64,000 nucleotides of DNA from CAXRDE01 sp964229355 (GTDB taxonomy: Bacteria > Cyanobacteriota > Sericytochromatia > UBA7694): the NCBI GenBank assembly GCA_964229355.1, contig CAXRDE010000016.1, forward strand, positions 62,001 to 126,000, written 5' to 3'. Of this stretch, positions 16,009 through 25,900 are shown in pieces (position 1 is the stretch's first letter; every line of letters starts with the position of its first letter). The translations under genes and the position numbers were made by a program. The notes under the pieces are model-generated. The model did no database searches. It was not told the origin of the DNA and saw only the letters and a program-made list of their open reading frames with translations.

Positions 16009-17031
16009 TTAGGCGGGCGGGGTGAGTTTCTTGGACATCAGGACTTCCTGACGCATGTATTCTTCGTACAGGGCCATCACCCGCTCTTCTTTGCCTTTGG
16101 TGCACTCCTCAAGAGGCGACGTGACAATGCGGTTTTGAATTAAGCCCATCATGACATTTGTTTGGCCTGCCAACAGCTGGCGCACCGCGTGTAAACCCAT
16201 TTTGCTGGCTAAAATGCGGTCAAAAGAGGTGGGGGAACCGCCCCGTTGAATGTGACCTAAATTGGTAAAGCGCATGCTGATTTTTTCGACGCCTCGCTCG
16301 CCCATATAGCCGCTGAGCATGGCTTTGATTTCGTCGTCAGAGTGGAGCGTAAAGCCTTCAGCCTTAATAATAATGGCGTGTTTTTTGGAGCGCATGAACG
16401 CTTTATAAATGAGGTTGCAAAACACATCGGGTTCAAACTGCTCTTCGAGTTCGGGCATAAGCACCGCCAGTGCACCACAGGAAATGGCACTGTTTAAGGC
16501 GAGGTAACCACAATTGCGTCCCATAACTTCAATCACAAAAATACGGCTGTGAGAAGAGGCCGTATCGCGAATTTTATCCACGTTATAGGTAATGGTATTC
16601 ATGGCGGTATCGACGCCGATGGCCATATCGGTGCCGTAGAGATCGTTGTCAATGGAGGCGGGAATGCCAATGACGGGGATGCCCGTTTCTTTGTATAGCA
16701 AGTGAGCGCCGGTCAAGGAACCATTGCCTCCAATCACTATCACCCCTTCAATATCACGGTGCTTCAGGTTCTGATAGGCTTTCATAACGTAAGGGGTTTC
16801 TTGAAACAAAGGGTAGCGAGCAGTCCCCAAAATGGTGCCCCCGTGCTGCAAATGTCCCCCGATATCGTGGTTGTTCAAGGGCAAAATTTCGCCTTCCACG
16901 AGGCCTTTAAAACCATCGTAAGCGGCATAGACCTGGGTGTCATTAAAGCCTGCCTCACGAATAATGCCTCGCAAAGCTGCATTCATGCCGGGGGCATCGC
17001 CGCCGCTGGTTAAAACAAGGATTTTTTTCAC
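16009..17031 (-). CDS. pfkA: 6-phosphofructokinase, variant active site
   Basis: 340-aa glycolytic kinase making fructose 1,6-bisphosphate. The family signatures are clear: 'LTSGGDAPGMNAALRG', 'GTARYP', 'IPASIDNDLYGTD', 'EVMGRNCGYLAL' and 'GHIQRGGSPTSFDR'. Two positions differ from E. coli PfkA. The nucleotide-binding GGDGS reads G-G-N-G-S (Asn103), and the catalytic TIDND reads SIDND. Gly104 is kept, which points to ATP rather than pyrophosphate, because PPi enzymes usually have Asp there. The start is GTG with GAGG six bases upstream. The following methyltransferase gene is almost contiguous. Allosteric behaviour cannot be judged from sequence. Confidence 0.93.
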   Translation of the reverse strand: MKKILVLTSGGDAPGMNAALRGIIREAGFNDTQVYAAYDGFKGLVEGEILPLNNHDIGGHLQHGGTILGTARYPLFQETPYVMKAYQNLKHRDIEGVIVIGGNGSLTGAHLLYKETGIPVIGIPASIDNDLYGTDMAIGVDTAMNTITYNVDKIRDTASSHSRIFVIEVMGRNCGYLALNSAISCGALAVLMPELEEQFEPDVFCNLIYKAFMRSKKHAIIIKAEGFTLHSDDEIKAMLSGYMGERGVEKISMRFTNLGHIQRGGSPTSFDRILASKMGLHAVRQLLAGQTNVMMGLIQNRIVTSPLEECTKGKEERVMALYEEYMRQEVLMSKKLTPPA

Positions 17032-17058
17032 AATGGGCCTCTTCAGATGGGTGGTATT

Positions 17059-18120
17059 TTATTGTATCAGTTTGCGCAGATACGGGTGCTGATTTTTAAG
17101 CTGCGCCAGCAGAGACACCAGCGTAACCTCGGGGGCGTGAGCCTGGGTGGCCTGCAAGCGTTCTGAAAAGGGGCGCGCTTCCTGGTGAAGCAGAGTGTCT
17201 AAGGTGGCGGCAACGCTGTTACTGAGCGCTTCCAGATGGTAACCGCCCTCCAGCAAAAAGCCGGTTTTACAGTCCAGCTCAGCAGACAGCCCCATGATGG
17301 CTGCGGTGAGTTGGGCAAAACCGCTGGCGTCCATGTTCATTTCGGTCAATACATCTGCGTGATGGGCATCATAACCTGCGGCCACCAAAATCAGCTGGGG
17401 TTGGTAATGGCGCAGCGCGGGTGCAACCACCTGTTCAAAGCTGCTTAAAAAGGCCGTTATACCCGCGTGTTTGGGCAGGGGAATGTTTAAATTAAAGCCC
17501 AGTCCGACACCAGCTCCGGCGTCGTTGATGTGACCTGTGCCAGGCCAGTTGGGATCCTGATGCCAGGACACTGTAAAAACGCGGGGATCCATATAAAAAA
17601 TGGCTTCTGCTCCGTTGCCATGGTGGGCATCCCAGTCGAGAATGGCCACCCGTGTGAGCTGGTGCTGCTCCAGGGCGTGCAGGGCAGCCAGGGCAATATT
17701 GTTAAAAAAGCAAAAGCCCATTAAATAGTGCGGCATGGCGTGATGTCCTGGCGGACGCACCAGGCCAAAGGCGGTGTCGCAGCGATCACTGAGTAGGGCA
17801 TCTACCATGTCAACGGCTGCCCCCGCTGCTTTTTGGGCCGCTGGAAAGCTGCCCGTGGAGACCACGGTGTCTTCGTCAATGCGTTGACCCTGACCGGCCT
17901 GGGCACTAAAGTGGGCAAAGCGGTTCACGTAGTGGGGACTGTGAATCCGATAAATAAAATCTTCGTTGAGCCTTTGGGGTTCTACCTGTGTGAGTTGAGA
18001 CAGTATGCCGCGTTGATCCAGACTTTGTAGGATCTGGTGAAGGCGCTCGGGAGATTCGGGGTGTCCTGCGGTCAGATGCCCCAGGAAATCACGGGAGTAA
18101 AAAAGCCAGGGTGCTTTCAA
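17059..18120 (-). CDS. Histone deacetylase / acetylpolyamine amidohydrolase family protein
   Basis: 353-aa zinc-dependent amidohydrolase. The family signatures are complete: 'GHPESPERL', 'VRPPGHHAM', 'GFCFFNNIALAA', the metal-binding 'ILDWDAHHGNG', and 'LILVAAGYDAHHAD'. Bacterial members act on acetylated polyamines, acetoin-related substrates or proteins; the substrate here is unknown. It starts with TTG, overlapping the stop of the upstream gene as TTGA, with GGAGGA about nine bases before. It is therefore co-translated with the small hypothetical gene upstream. The next gene, pfkA, follows after 27 bases on the same strand. Confidence 0.9.
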   Translation of the reverse strand: MKAPWLFYSRDFLGHLTAGHPESPERLHQILQSLDQRGILSQLTQVEPQRLNEDFIYRIHSPHYVNRFAHFSAQAGQGQRIDEDTVVSTGSFPAAQKAAGAAVDMVDALLSDRCDTAFGLVRPPGHHAMPHYLMGFCFFNNIALAALHALEQHQLTRVAILDWDAHHGNGAEAIFYMDPRVFTVSWHQDPNWPGTGHINDAGAGVGLGFNLNIPLPKHAGITAFLSSFEQVVAPALRHYQPQLILVAAGYDAHHADVLTEMNMDASGFAQLTAAIMGLSAELDCKTGFLLEGGYHLEALSNSVAATLDTLLHQEARPFSERLQATQAHAPEVTLVSLLAQLKNQHPYLRKLIQ

Positions 18121-18539
18121 GCAGGGGATTCCTCCGAAGTATCCGTTTCATCGACAAAATTCACCAGCGGTGGCTCGGGATTCATGACTGCGTCAAGAGA
18201 GGCCAGCACAATGGGCTCCTGGGGTTGAGTGGGTTCTAAATCGAGTTCATAAGGCTTTGCTAGCTTTTGACCGGGTTGTGCCAGCGCCCGTGCGCCAAAA
18301 ATGCTCTGGGGAGAGCGCATACCCTTGTCTTGCAGTTCCTGTCGTAGGGCTTCTAGCTTAAGTTCTTTGGCCTGAGCTGGACGCACGGTGACGCCCTGAA
18401 AAAGTGCCTTGGGGTCACGAATCGGTGCCCTGATTTGTGCCAGTGCTTCAGGACTCATAAGCGCCTCAGAAGGGCTAGCTGGTTTGAGACGCTTGAAGAT
18501 ATCAGAGAGGGTACGGGGAACCGGGCGTTGGTGCGTCAC
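18117..18539 (-). CDS. Hypothetical protein coupled to the deacetylase-family gene
   Basis: 140-aa protein with no recognised domain. It is hydrophilic, Pro- and Ala-rich and probably poorly ordered, with no signal peptide or membrane segment. Its stop overlaps the TTG start of the deacetylase-family gene, and the ribosome site for that gene lies inside its last codons, so it looks like a real coding unit. It is divergent from rbfA. A role as partner or adaptor of the downstream enzyme is only positional inference. Confidence 0.6.
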   Translation of the reverse strand: MTHQRPVPRTLSDIFKRLKPASPSEALMSPEALAQIRAPIRDPKALFQGVTVRPAQAKELKLEALRQELQDKGMRSPQSIFGARALAQPGQKLAKPYELDLEPTQPQEPIVLASLDAVMNPEPPLVNFVDETDTSEESPA

Positions 18540-18653
18540 AAAAACCTGCCTTTATTTTAAAAATGCTCTTTGTTATTATAACAAGTTCGTCTCTATTGAC
18601 CTGTGCTAAGATGGCTTAAAATAAACGCGAAACAAAAATTAAAGGAAAAAATC

Positions 18654-19016
18654 ATGGCAAAATCGATTCGCGCTGAAAAAGTCAGTGCAGAAATTCTTAA
18701 ATTGCTCTCTCAGATTTTGCGAGAAGAAGTCCGCGACGAGCGGGTCAACAGTCTGTTTGGTTCTATCTTAGATGTAGAGGTCACTGGTGACCTGCGTCAT
18801 GCCACCGTGAAGGTCTCTGTCTTTGGTGCTGATGAAGAAAAAGCTGCCTTTATGGAAGGCTTGCAGTCCGCAAAAGGCTTTATTCGCTCTGAGTTGGGCA
18901 AACGCCTGCGCTTGCGCAGTGTGCCAGAACTCCACTTTAAGTTGGACTTGGGTATTGAAGAAGGCTCAAAAATGATCGCATATATTGAGCAACTCAAGGC
19001 TGATGGAAAGTTTTAA
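18654..19016 (+). CDS. rbfA: Ribosome-binding factor A
   Basis: 120-aa KH-like protein that binds the 30S subunit during 16S rRNA maturation and cold adaptation. Typical stretches are 'IRAEKVSAEILKLLSQILRE', 'VEVTGDLRHATVKVSVFG' and 'RLRLRSVPELHFKLDLGIEEG'. The frame can be extended to 18603, but the ATG at 18654 has AAAGGA at the right distance and matches the usual family start. It is followed after 15 bases by truB, a common pairing. A TATAAT-like box is not obvious, but the upstream 60 bases are AT-rich. Confidence 0.95.
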   Translation: MAKSIRAEKVSAEILKLLSQILREEVRDERVNSLFGSILDVEVTGDLRHATVKVSVFGADEEKAAFMEGLQSAKGFIRSELGKRLRLRSVPELHFKLDLGIEEGSKMIAYIEQLKADGKF

Positions 19017-19031
19017 ACTCTGAGTCCCGTT

Positions 19032-19946
19032 GTGAATAGGTTGAATGTTTCTTTTGCGCGCTGGTTACCCCTGCATAAGCCAGCAGCCCATACTTCCCAT
19101 GATGTAGTGGCCCTGGCCCGCAAAGCCCTGCACTTTCGTAAGATTGGGCACACGGGGACTTTGGATCCCGACGTCACAGGTGTGGTGGTACTGGCCCTGG
19201 GCAAAGCCACGCGGCTGATCCAATACTTACCGGGCACCAAATCGTACCACGCCTGGCTACGTCTGGGTGTGACCACTGATAGCTGCGATGCTTCAGGTAC
19301 CGTTTTAACACAAGCTCCGGTGCCGGCTTTGTCTCGCCAAGATCTCTTACAGGCTTTAAAACCTTTTCAAGGTCAAATTCAGCAGCAAGCGCCCATGGTT
19401 TCCGCCGTCTCTGTCAATGGACAGCGACTGTATAAATTGGCCCGTCAGGGGGTTGACTTACCTGAACGCCCCTGGCGCACCGTTGAAATCTCTGAGCTGA
19501 GCCTGGGCCAATGGACTTCACCTCTGTTAGAGATACAGGTGACCTGTTCTTCGGGCACCTATATCCGTAGCCTGGCCCATGATTTAGGCCAGGCCCTGGG
19601 GTGTGGGGCTATTCTGGAGCGCATGGAGCGCACCATGGCCAATGGGGTGAATCTGTCTCAATGTCTTGAAATACAAGCGTTACGTCCTTTAACAGAAGAC
19701 CCCTCGCCGGGGCTGCCCGCCGACGCCTTGCTGCAACACCTGCCCGCGCTGCAGCTGCCTTCTGAAGCAGCTGTGTTGCAATTGTATCAGGGTAAGTCTG
19801 TGCCTTTGGCTTTGCCTTTGCCCGAAGGCGTCCCCCATCGGGTGTACGCTCCCTCAGGGGAATGGATCTCGGTGGCCAGTTATGCCGAAGCAGGGCTTAA
19901 ATCCCGCCTGTGGCTGCTTGAGGGGCCTCCTTACGACGCGGCTTAA
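19032..19946 (+). CDS. truB: tRNA pseudouridine(55) synthase TruB
   Basis: 304-aa enzyme that makes pseudouridine 55 in the T-arm of tRNA. The N-terminus 'HKPAAHTSHDVV' and the catalytic 'KIGHTGTLDPDVTGVVVL' (Asp45) are diagnostic. Later signatures are 'YHAWLRLGVTTDSCDASG' and 'CSSGTYIRSLAHDLG'. The C-terminal part is shorter and more diverged than in E. coli. The start is GTG at 19032; no strong ribosome site is visible, so it may be coupled to rbfA 15 bases upstream. The 3' end overlaps the converging gene by four bases. Confidence 0.95.
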   Translation: MNRLNVSFARWLPLHKPAAHTSHDVVALARKALHFRKIGHTGTLDPDVTGVVVLALGKATRLIQYLPGTKSYHAWLRLGVTTDSCDASGTVLTQAPVPALSRQDLLQALKPFQGQIQQQAPMVSAVSVNGQRLYKLARQGVDLPERPWRTVEISELSLGQWTSPLLEIQVTCSSGTYIRSLAHDLGQALGCGAILERMERTMANGVNLSQCLEIQALRPLTEDPSPGLPADALLQHLPALQLPSEAAVLQLYQGKSVPLALPLPEGVPHRVYAPSGEWISVASYAEAGLKSRLWLLEGPPYDAA

Positions 19947-20722
19947 AAGTTTGCTGCGTTATTGATCTTTTGCTGCTGGGCAATCAATAAGGCGGTGAGC
20001 TGTTCCTTATTTTCTGGTAAGAGCAGGTGTTCATAACCTTCGAGCAGCGTTAAGGCTTCAAGAATATTGGGTAGCCGGGGTAAGAAGTACTCCCAGTTGC
20101 TGGCCAGCAAACTGTACACATCAGCGTTTCGGAGTACACCCAGACTGTAAATCTGAAGCAACAGGTGGGTCCAGTTCTCCAGATAGTCCACAGCACGCAT
20201 CTTTAAGTTTTCAATGGCTTCGGCCTGGCGATCAAAGTTGCGAAAGCTGCTTAAGCAGAGCTGGCGTCCTTCAGTGCTGGGGGACTGTGATTGTTGAAGG
20301 GGAAGGGTTTCGACCCAATCCCTGGCCATCTCTTCGATTTCAGGGGTGAAATCAGATAAATCTGAGCGATGTGCGTTGAGGGCCTCGACGGCTTGCTGCA
20401 GCAAGGTGCGGCATAAAATATCAGGGATGCTTTTCCAGCGTTGGGCAAAGTTTTTATTAAAGGCCTCGTGCATGGGCTCCAGCTTTTCGAGCCAGATATC
20501 TATACAGGCCATGACTAAATCTGTGATCGCAACGGGGTGGGCTGTGGCCAGGGTATACACTAACTCCTGAGCTGCTGAGAGCATGGCGCTTTTATGGTAG
20601 CTGCGAATAAAGGCTTGTCCTGCTTCTGAATTGAGTTCAGTGGTAAACTGGGCCAATTCCTGCTCAGACAGCGGGCGAACAAAAATTTCGGGAATCTCGG
20701 GTATTTCGGGGGGTGTGCTCAT
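19943..20722 (-). CDS. Hypothetical helical protein
   Basis: 259-aa protein I do not recognise. It starts with a Pro-Glu-Ile repeat ('PPEIPEIPEIF') and is then almost entirely helical by composition, with no signal peptide or membrane segment. The frame is open back to 20845, but a good CAAGGAG lies nine bases before the ATG at 20722, so I use that. With this start it overlaps the end of birA by 59 bases in another frame, which implies tight coupling. Last gene of the long minus-strand block. Function unknown. Confidence 0.65.
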   Translation of the reverse strand: MSTPPEIPEIPEIFVRPLSEQELAQFTTELNSEAGQAFIRSYHKSAMLSAAQELVYTLATAHPVAITDLVMACIDIWLEKLEPMHEAFNKNFAQRWKSIPDILCRTLLQQAVEALNAHRSDLSDFTPEIEEMARDWVETLPLQQSQSPSTEGRQLCLSSFRNFDRQAEAIENLKMRAVDYLENWTHLLLQIYSLGVLRNADVYSLLASNWEYFLPRLPNILEALTLLEGYEHLLLPENKEQLTALLIAQQQKINNAANF

Positions 20723-21335
20723 GCCAATACTCCTTGAGTTGAATAAAATGAGGATTTGTGTAGTCAAACTGGACGGTACGTTCGCCGAAGTGCGCGAGTA
20801 AGTCCCGGCTCCAAAGTTCGTCAGGACAGGCCAGATGCTGCGCAAAGGTCTTGAGCCAATGGGTCAGCAATTCCTGATGGTTTACGGTGCTTTTGGTCAG
20901 ATCTTTTAAACGGCAGGCCAGAAAAGAGGCTGAAAAATCGCTCTGGTTTGTGTTTATACCCACCCCGACGATATAGTATTGCGGCTGAGAACCCTGGATG
21001 GCCCCATCAATCAAAAGGCCTGACAATTTTCGGCCCTGGTGCAAAATATCGTTGGGGGCTTTCAATTGCAAAGGACGATTGGCAAAATGCTCCAGGGTTT
21101 TAAAGCTTGTCATCCACGCCTTCCAGGACAGTAAGGGCAGAACGGTCTCGGGTTTGAGCAATACCGAAAAATAGAGTCCACCGCGAGCGGATTCCCAGTT
21201 GCGATCTTCTCGGCCTTTGCCGTGGGTTTGCTCCTGGCTCACCACATAGCTCCCGTGAGCTAAGTTTTGCCAGTGAGCCTTAAGGTAGTCTTGGGTAGAG
21301 TCCAGGGTATCAAAAAAAAGGCCCTGCCAGTTCAT
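20664..21335 (-). CDS. birA: Biotin--[acetyl-CoA-carboxylase] ligase
   Basis: 223-aa enzyme that activates biotin with ATP and attaches it to carrier proteins. Seen are 'LDSTQDYLK', 'SQEQTHGKGREDRNWES', 'GGLYFSVLL', 'LKAPNDILHQGRKLSGLLID' and 'VGVGINTNQ'. The N-terminal DNA-binding domain of E. coli BirA is absent, so this is a group I ligase without repressor function. The biotin loop reads GKGREDR instead of the common GRGRxGR. The C-terminal small domain is short. Its ATG overlaps the preceding coiled-coil gene by four bases. Confidence 0.9.
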   Translation of the reverse strand: MNWQGLFFDTLDSTQDYLKAHWQNLAHGSYVVSQEQTHGKGREDRNWESARGGLYFSVLLKPETVLPLLSWKAWMTSFKTLEHFANRPLQLKAPNDILHQGRKLSGLLIDGAIQGSQPQYYIVGVGINTNQSDFSASFLACRLKDLTKSTVNHQELLTHWLKTFAQHLACPDELWSRDLLAHFGERTVQFDYTNPHFIQLKEYWHEHTPRNTRDSRNFCSPAV

Positions 21336-22507
21336 GAACCGCTCATGGCATTGCCCTGACTCAAACCGATACGGTTCGCGGCGTCCTGCACAATGCGCTC
21401 AAACTGTTCAATGGTTACCCGGAGCACGTCGTAATGCTCTACCAGTCCGTTAATTTCTACCCCTTGTTCTTCCAGGGTTTCAATTTCATCGGCAAAAGCA
21501 TCACAATTTTCATAGAGCACTTCAATATTTTCGTTTAGAATTTCCCAGTCACCCATATCGTTACAATTTTGGGCTTCTTCAATTTGCTCCTGGGTTAGCT
21601 GAATTTCAGCATGTATGCGTTGAGTGATTTGCAAGAAGTGATTTGAGCTTAAGGCGCGCTCAAATTGCTTCAGTCCCCGCGCTAACGGGTCTATCATTTC
21701 TTCGACCTGGGACACATCAAGCCCTGCGTTGGCGATGCTTTTCAGCTGGTCCTGAATTTTGTCCAGGCTTTTTTCAAAGCCCTTTTGATTGCGTTGTAAA
21801 AGGCTCACCGCATTGGGATCTACCAGGGTTTGGGCCTGATGCAAGTGTTTAATCATTGCGCGGTGTTGGGCTTGAATCATTTGGATGATTTCACTGCGGA
21901 GGCCCTCGTAATCGACTTTTTCTTCTTCCGTCTCACCCACCAGCAGTTTCATTTGGCGTTCTTCAATGGCGCTGCCAAAATTTTGGAGTCCTTTTTCTAG
22001 CGCAGGAAGCTGTTGTTTGAGGGGCTCGGTTTTAATGCCGATTTCATCCAGGGTTTGCAACTGTAATTGCAAGACAGCATAGTTGTCTTGTAGTGCATCC
22101 AGGTTTTGGTACAACACCTCAACCCCATCGAGGTCAGCTTTGGGTAAAACCCGCAACTGCTCGACAATGGTTTGCACCTCTTGCTTGATGGTTTTATCCA
22201 GTTCCTGAGCGGCCTGAAGCTTACCCTGGTTAATGCTCGTCGATAAATCCCCGATCTTTTGGTCGAGGGTTTTGACTTCATCGAGAAATTCGTTAAACAT
22301 TTGAGAGAGCGCTACAAATTCGCGCTCTAAAATTTCGACTTCGTATTGGGTTCGGCTGAGAATATTTTCACCCAGGTGAGCCACCTGTAAACGTAACTCT
22401 GTCGTGTAGTCATCGTCTGTGAGAAGGTTTGACTGGTTACGGGCAATAATTTCTGTAGCGGTGAGTATCTGCTTTTTCTGAGGGGGGGTGGGAGCAGTAT
22501 CTGACAT
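21332..22507 (-). CDS. Large coiled-coil protein, unknown function
   Basis: 391-aa acidic protein, nearly all predicted helix with heptad-like spacing. It looks like three or four consecutive helical bundles, with recurring segments such as 'LDALQDNYAVLQLQLQTLDE' and 'NIEVLYENCDAFADEIETLE'. No signal peptide, membrane segment or known domain. Unlike the giant proteins downstream on the map it does contain cysteine. It abuts the 124-aa gene (one-base overlap) and birA (four-base overlap), so the three are one translation unit. A scaffold or chaperone role for the neighbouring giant proteins is possible but inferred only from position. Confidence 0.7.
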   Translation of the reverse strand: MSDTAPTPPQKKQILTATEIIARNQSNLLTDDDYTTELRLQVAHLGENILSRTQYEVEILEREFVALSQMFNEFLDEVKTLDQKIGDLSTSINQGKLQAAQELDKTIKQEVQTIVEQLRVLPKADLDGVEVLYQNLDALQDNYAVLQLQLQTLDEIGIKTEPLKQQLPALEKGLQNFGSAIEERQMKLLVGETEEEKVDYEGLRSEIIQMIQAQHRAMIKHLHQAQTLVDPNAVSLLQRNQKGFEKSLDKIQDQLKSIANAGLDVSQVEEMIDPLARGLKQFERALSSNHFLQITQRIHAEIQLTQEQIEEAQNCNDMGDWEILNENIEVLYENCDAFADEIETLEEQGVEINGLVEHYDVLRVTIEQFERIVQDAANRIGLSQGNAMSGS

Positions 22508-22881
22508 TAACCTTTCTCCTGCGGTCTCATATAAAAGACAAAGCTGGTGAGCTTCTCTAGTTTTTCGATTTTATCATGGGTTTTAACGGGCTCATTTAAG
22601 ATTTCGCGCATGCGCTTGATTTGATCGTCAAGCAGACCGTAGTGCTCGGCCATGTAGTCTCTGACCACTTCAATGGACTCTGAATATTTGACCATGCCGT
22701 CTACCACCGCATAGTAATCCCCGGAGACCACATCGTAATAGTCGTAGAGGCAATCAATCGCTTCTTGCCTGAATTCACAGCGGGCTTTTAGTGCGTTAAG
22801 CTGTTTGCTTAAGTTTGAGCGTTCGCGGCTTAAGTCTTTTAAGGCCTCGATGGCATACTTAATTCGTGATGAGTTGTGCAT
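22507..22881 (-). CDS. Small coiled-coil protein
   Basis: 124-aa helical protein, rich in Lys, Glu, Asp and Tyr ('CLYDYYDVVSGDYYAVVDG'), with no recognised domain. Its stop overlaps the ATG of the 391-aa coiled-coil gene. It lies directly after the terminator of the 1,348-aa gene, so it probably has its own promoter. Size and composition would suit a cytoplasmic partner of a secreted protein, but there is no homology evidence. Confidence 0.65.
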   Translation of the reverse strand: MHNSSRIKYAIEALKDLSRERSNLSKQLNALKARCEFRQEAIDCLYDYYDVVSGDYYAVVDGMVKYSESIEVVRDYMAEHYGLLDDQIKRMREILNEPVKTHDKIEKLEKLTSFVFYMRPQEKG

Positions 22882-22921
22882 AGAACAGTCCCCTTGCTTT
22901 CAGTTTATCATTATGTCATGT

Positions 22922-22952
22922 AAAAAGCACCGTACAGACGTCTGCACGGTGC
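22922..22952 (-). terminator. Terminator of the 1,348-aa gene
   Basis: On the minus strand a 26-base near-perfect palindrome (GCACCGT..CAGACGTCTG..ACGGTGC, 22927-22952) is followed by TTTTT (22926-22922). It begins 20 bases after the stop codon of the giant gene. Confidence 0.88.
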
Positions 22953-22971
22953 CTGGGTCTAAAACAGATAA

Positions 22972-25900
22972 TTAGGTATAACTCTGAACACCGGTTGATG
23001 ATCTGCGATCGTCATTTACACGTTGTGCGCGTGATTCTGCCGATTGCGCATTTGCTTGATCCCTTTGTACCCTTTGTCTATTGTGGTCGTTATAGTACTT
23101 GTCGCGGCCCTGACTCATGGTCTCTGGGTTTTGATCACCGTATTCAGGGCGTAATGAATAGTTTGCGGCTGTTTGAGGGAGATCAAAATTGGGTCGCTCA
23201 TTAAAGTAACCGTTGAGACTTTGGGCTGTATTCATTAGGCTACTTGCGTTGCCCAGGTTGTTGGCTACACCTTGCTTAAAGAGTTTTTCTGCCAGGTCAT
23301 AGAGGGCTTCAGCTCTTTGCATGGTACCTGCTGCCCAACCTTTGAACAAGCCAGGAAGTCCTTCTACAATTTGCCCCATCTTACTGGTGCCTTCCGCTTC
23401 TTCATTGGGCGCTGGGGTCTGTCCTTGCACAGGGTCTACATAGTTAAAGGCTTCTGCATTTGAAACCTCTTCCATCGGTCTGGTAGGATTGGGATTGATG
23501 TCAGGAATCTCCATATCTACACCGGCTGTGTTCTGCAAACGTTCTGTATAGCTTTGCTGAGCGGGGGGTTGCTCCTCGGTTGGGGTTTGAGCTGAGGGCT
23601 GAGCCGTAGCGTTGAATTCAATGGACCGATTCTGGCCATTTTCACGAATCGTGCCAGCGTCATCTCCGCTGATGTGAATATTGCCGCCACTCTGTACCGC
23701 TGTGGCTTCACCCCGCCCTTCTTGAGCGCGGCTAGCCAGGTCTGCAGCGCTGATGTCAGGGTTGCTTTGCAGAGCCATGAGCGCTCTTAAAGCTGCCCGT
23801 CCTTCGTCACCAGCAGTTTCTTGACCGCCATTGAGGCCCTGTACGCTCTCATGGTGCTCAATGTGGTGAAAGAGCTCTTCTGTGATGACTTCGTTGAGCT
23901 TGGTTTGATCCTGTAAAATATCGTTGGCTACGCGAATTTCTCCAGGCCCACCATCGACGCCTCCTACATAAGCGCCATTGGCACCATTAAGTTCACTGCG
24001 ATCCACTGCCACAATGTTGGGTGGAGTGAGTAGGCTACCATCGCTGGCCGCCGCGCGCAAGGTGTCATAGTGCCCCGCAATGGTGGGGTTGTTTGCGTCG
24101 TAGGCAGGTAGATTGTACACGTTTTGCATAAAGCTATTAAAAGGTGCGGGATCATCCAGTTCAGCAACGCGCTTCAGTTCCCCTGCGAAAGCTTTTGTCG
24201 CCAACTCTACGTTTTCAAAGTGATTGACTTCCGTGCGTTGGGACAGACTGTGAATACCGTCATTGATGCCTGCGGAGAGATTCAGCTCGGGGACGATGCC
24301 TAACATTGTGGTGGCAGATTTTAGATTCTCTACAGCACCTATCATCGCCTCAGCCTGCGCAGGATCTGTTACCGCTTCTCGGATCTGTGCCGGTGTGACT
24401 TGCGTTACGGCGGCGGGGGAATAAGCACCCGAAACGACGCCGTGCTCTTGAAGCGCCTGGAAAATATTGCGTGAGCTGCTATCAATGACGCCTCCCAGCT
24501 CTTGCTGGTCTTCAGGGGTAATGTCGCCACCGCGTAGCTTTTGACGAATGTAGTCTTTGACCTGGTTGAGGCTTTCATTCGCGCGCTCAATACCTGATCT
24601 CAGTTGCGGCTCTCCATCTTCGCCGGGCGTAAATAACTGGGGGTTATTCTCAATCATCTGACCTTCTTGAAGACGCATTGCGTCTGTGGCCATGACAGCT
24701 TTATTTTTTAACTGCTCAAGATATGCCGGTGTAAGTTGAATCTCTTCGCTTTCAGGAGGGGCCGTGGTCACCATAATGGGCTTATCACCTGCGGCTTGTA
24801 ATTGCGCTTCTAGCTGCTCGATATCGCCACTGATCTCAGCCATTAATCGGTCGGCCGTGCCCGGTGGGTAATTTCCTCCTGTTTCAGCCACATGGGTGTT
24901 GGCATGGATGCCTTCCACCGTACTTTTGGGCCATTCCTGGTCTGCTGTAGCAATGACTTGTGTACGAATGCCGTTCGCATCGCTAAGCCAGTCCTGAGGA
25001 GAGATGCTTTGGCCGTTAACTTGCAGGGTCTGTGCACCGCGCTGCTCCGGAGGGAGCATCTGGATCTGTTCCTCAATGCCTGCAAGCAATGCTTGTTTGC
25101 TTTCTGCCGAAAGGCCAGGCGCGTTGAGTTTATTCAGATTATCGTTGATGGCGGCGTTGATGCTCGCTGGGGTAGGACCTGTAATTACAGTACCGCCACC
25201 GCCGTCTACTGCCACAGGAATAAAACCATTCCCCACGGTGGTATAGTCTTCTCCACCTGTACCTGCGTTATAACGCTGGGTAATATCGGCCTCTACGTCG
25301 TTAAAAATAGAGTCGGCGCCAGCGTTGGCATGGCTAGATGAATCATGGAATTGTAGAAACTCCACAATGTTTTCTGCAGGGACAGTGGTTTGTTGACCGT
25401 TTCCGTCTGCTACCCGCAGCTCCATATTGGTGACGCCGCCAAACTGTTGCGCGACGCGATCGTTAATAATGTTTACAGAGTCTTCGCCGTAGAGTAATTG
25501 ATCTTCACCACCGTTTGAGGTGTTGGCCTCAAGTACAATTCGAGCGTTCAAAACAGAATCTACAGAGCCTTCAGGGACATTGGCTTTCCCGTTACTAAAG
25601 GTAATGCCCAGGCTGGGTTGAAAGGTTTGAGCATGCAAGGCATACATATCCATCATGCTGGGGTTTGCAGCTCTGATGTCGTCTAAGGAAAGGTTGGTTC
25701 CATTTTTGCTATTGTAGAGGGCTTGATACTCATCCAGGTAATCGTTGGGAATGGGTGTGTTTTGGGTGGCATCTCTGTAGTCATCAAGACGCGTTCTGCC
25801 TTCTCCCGTAGGAAACTGCCTTAAGTCAGAAGCCGTGAAATATTCATGGCGGGTGTTATCCAGACTGAAGCCGTCATGCATATTCCGAAGATGTCTTTGA

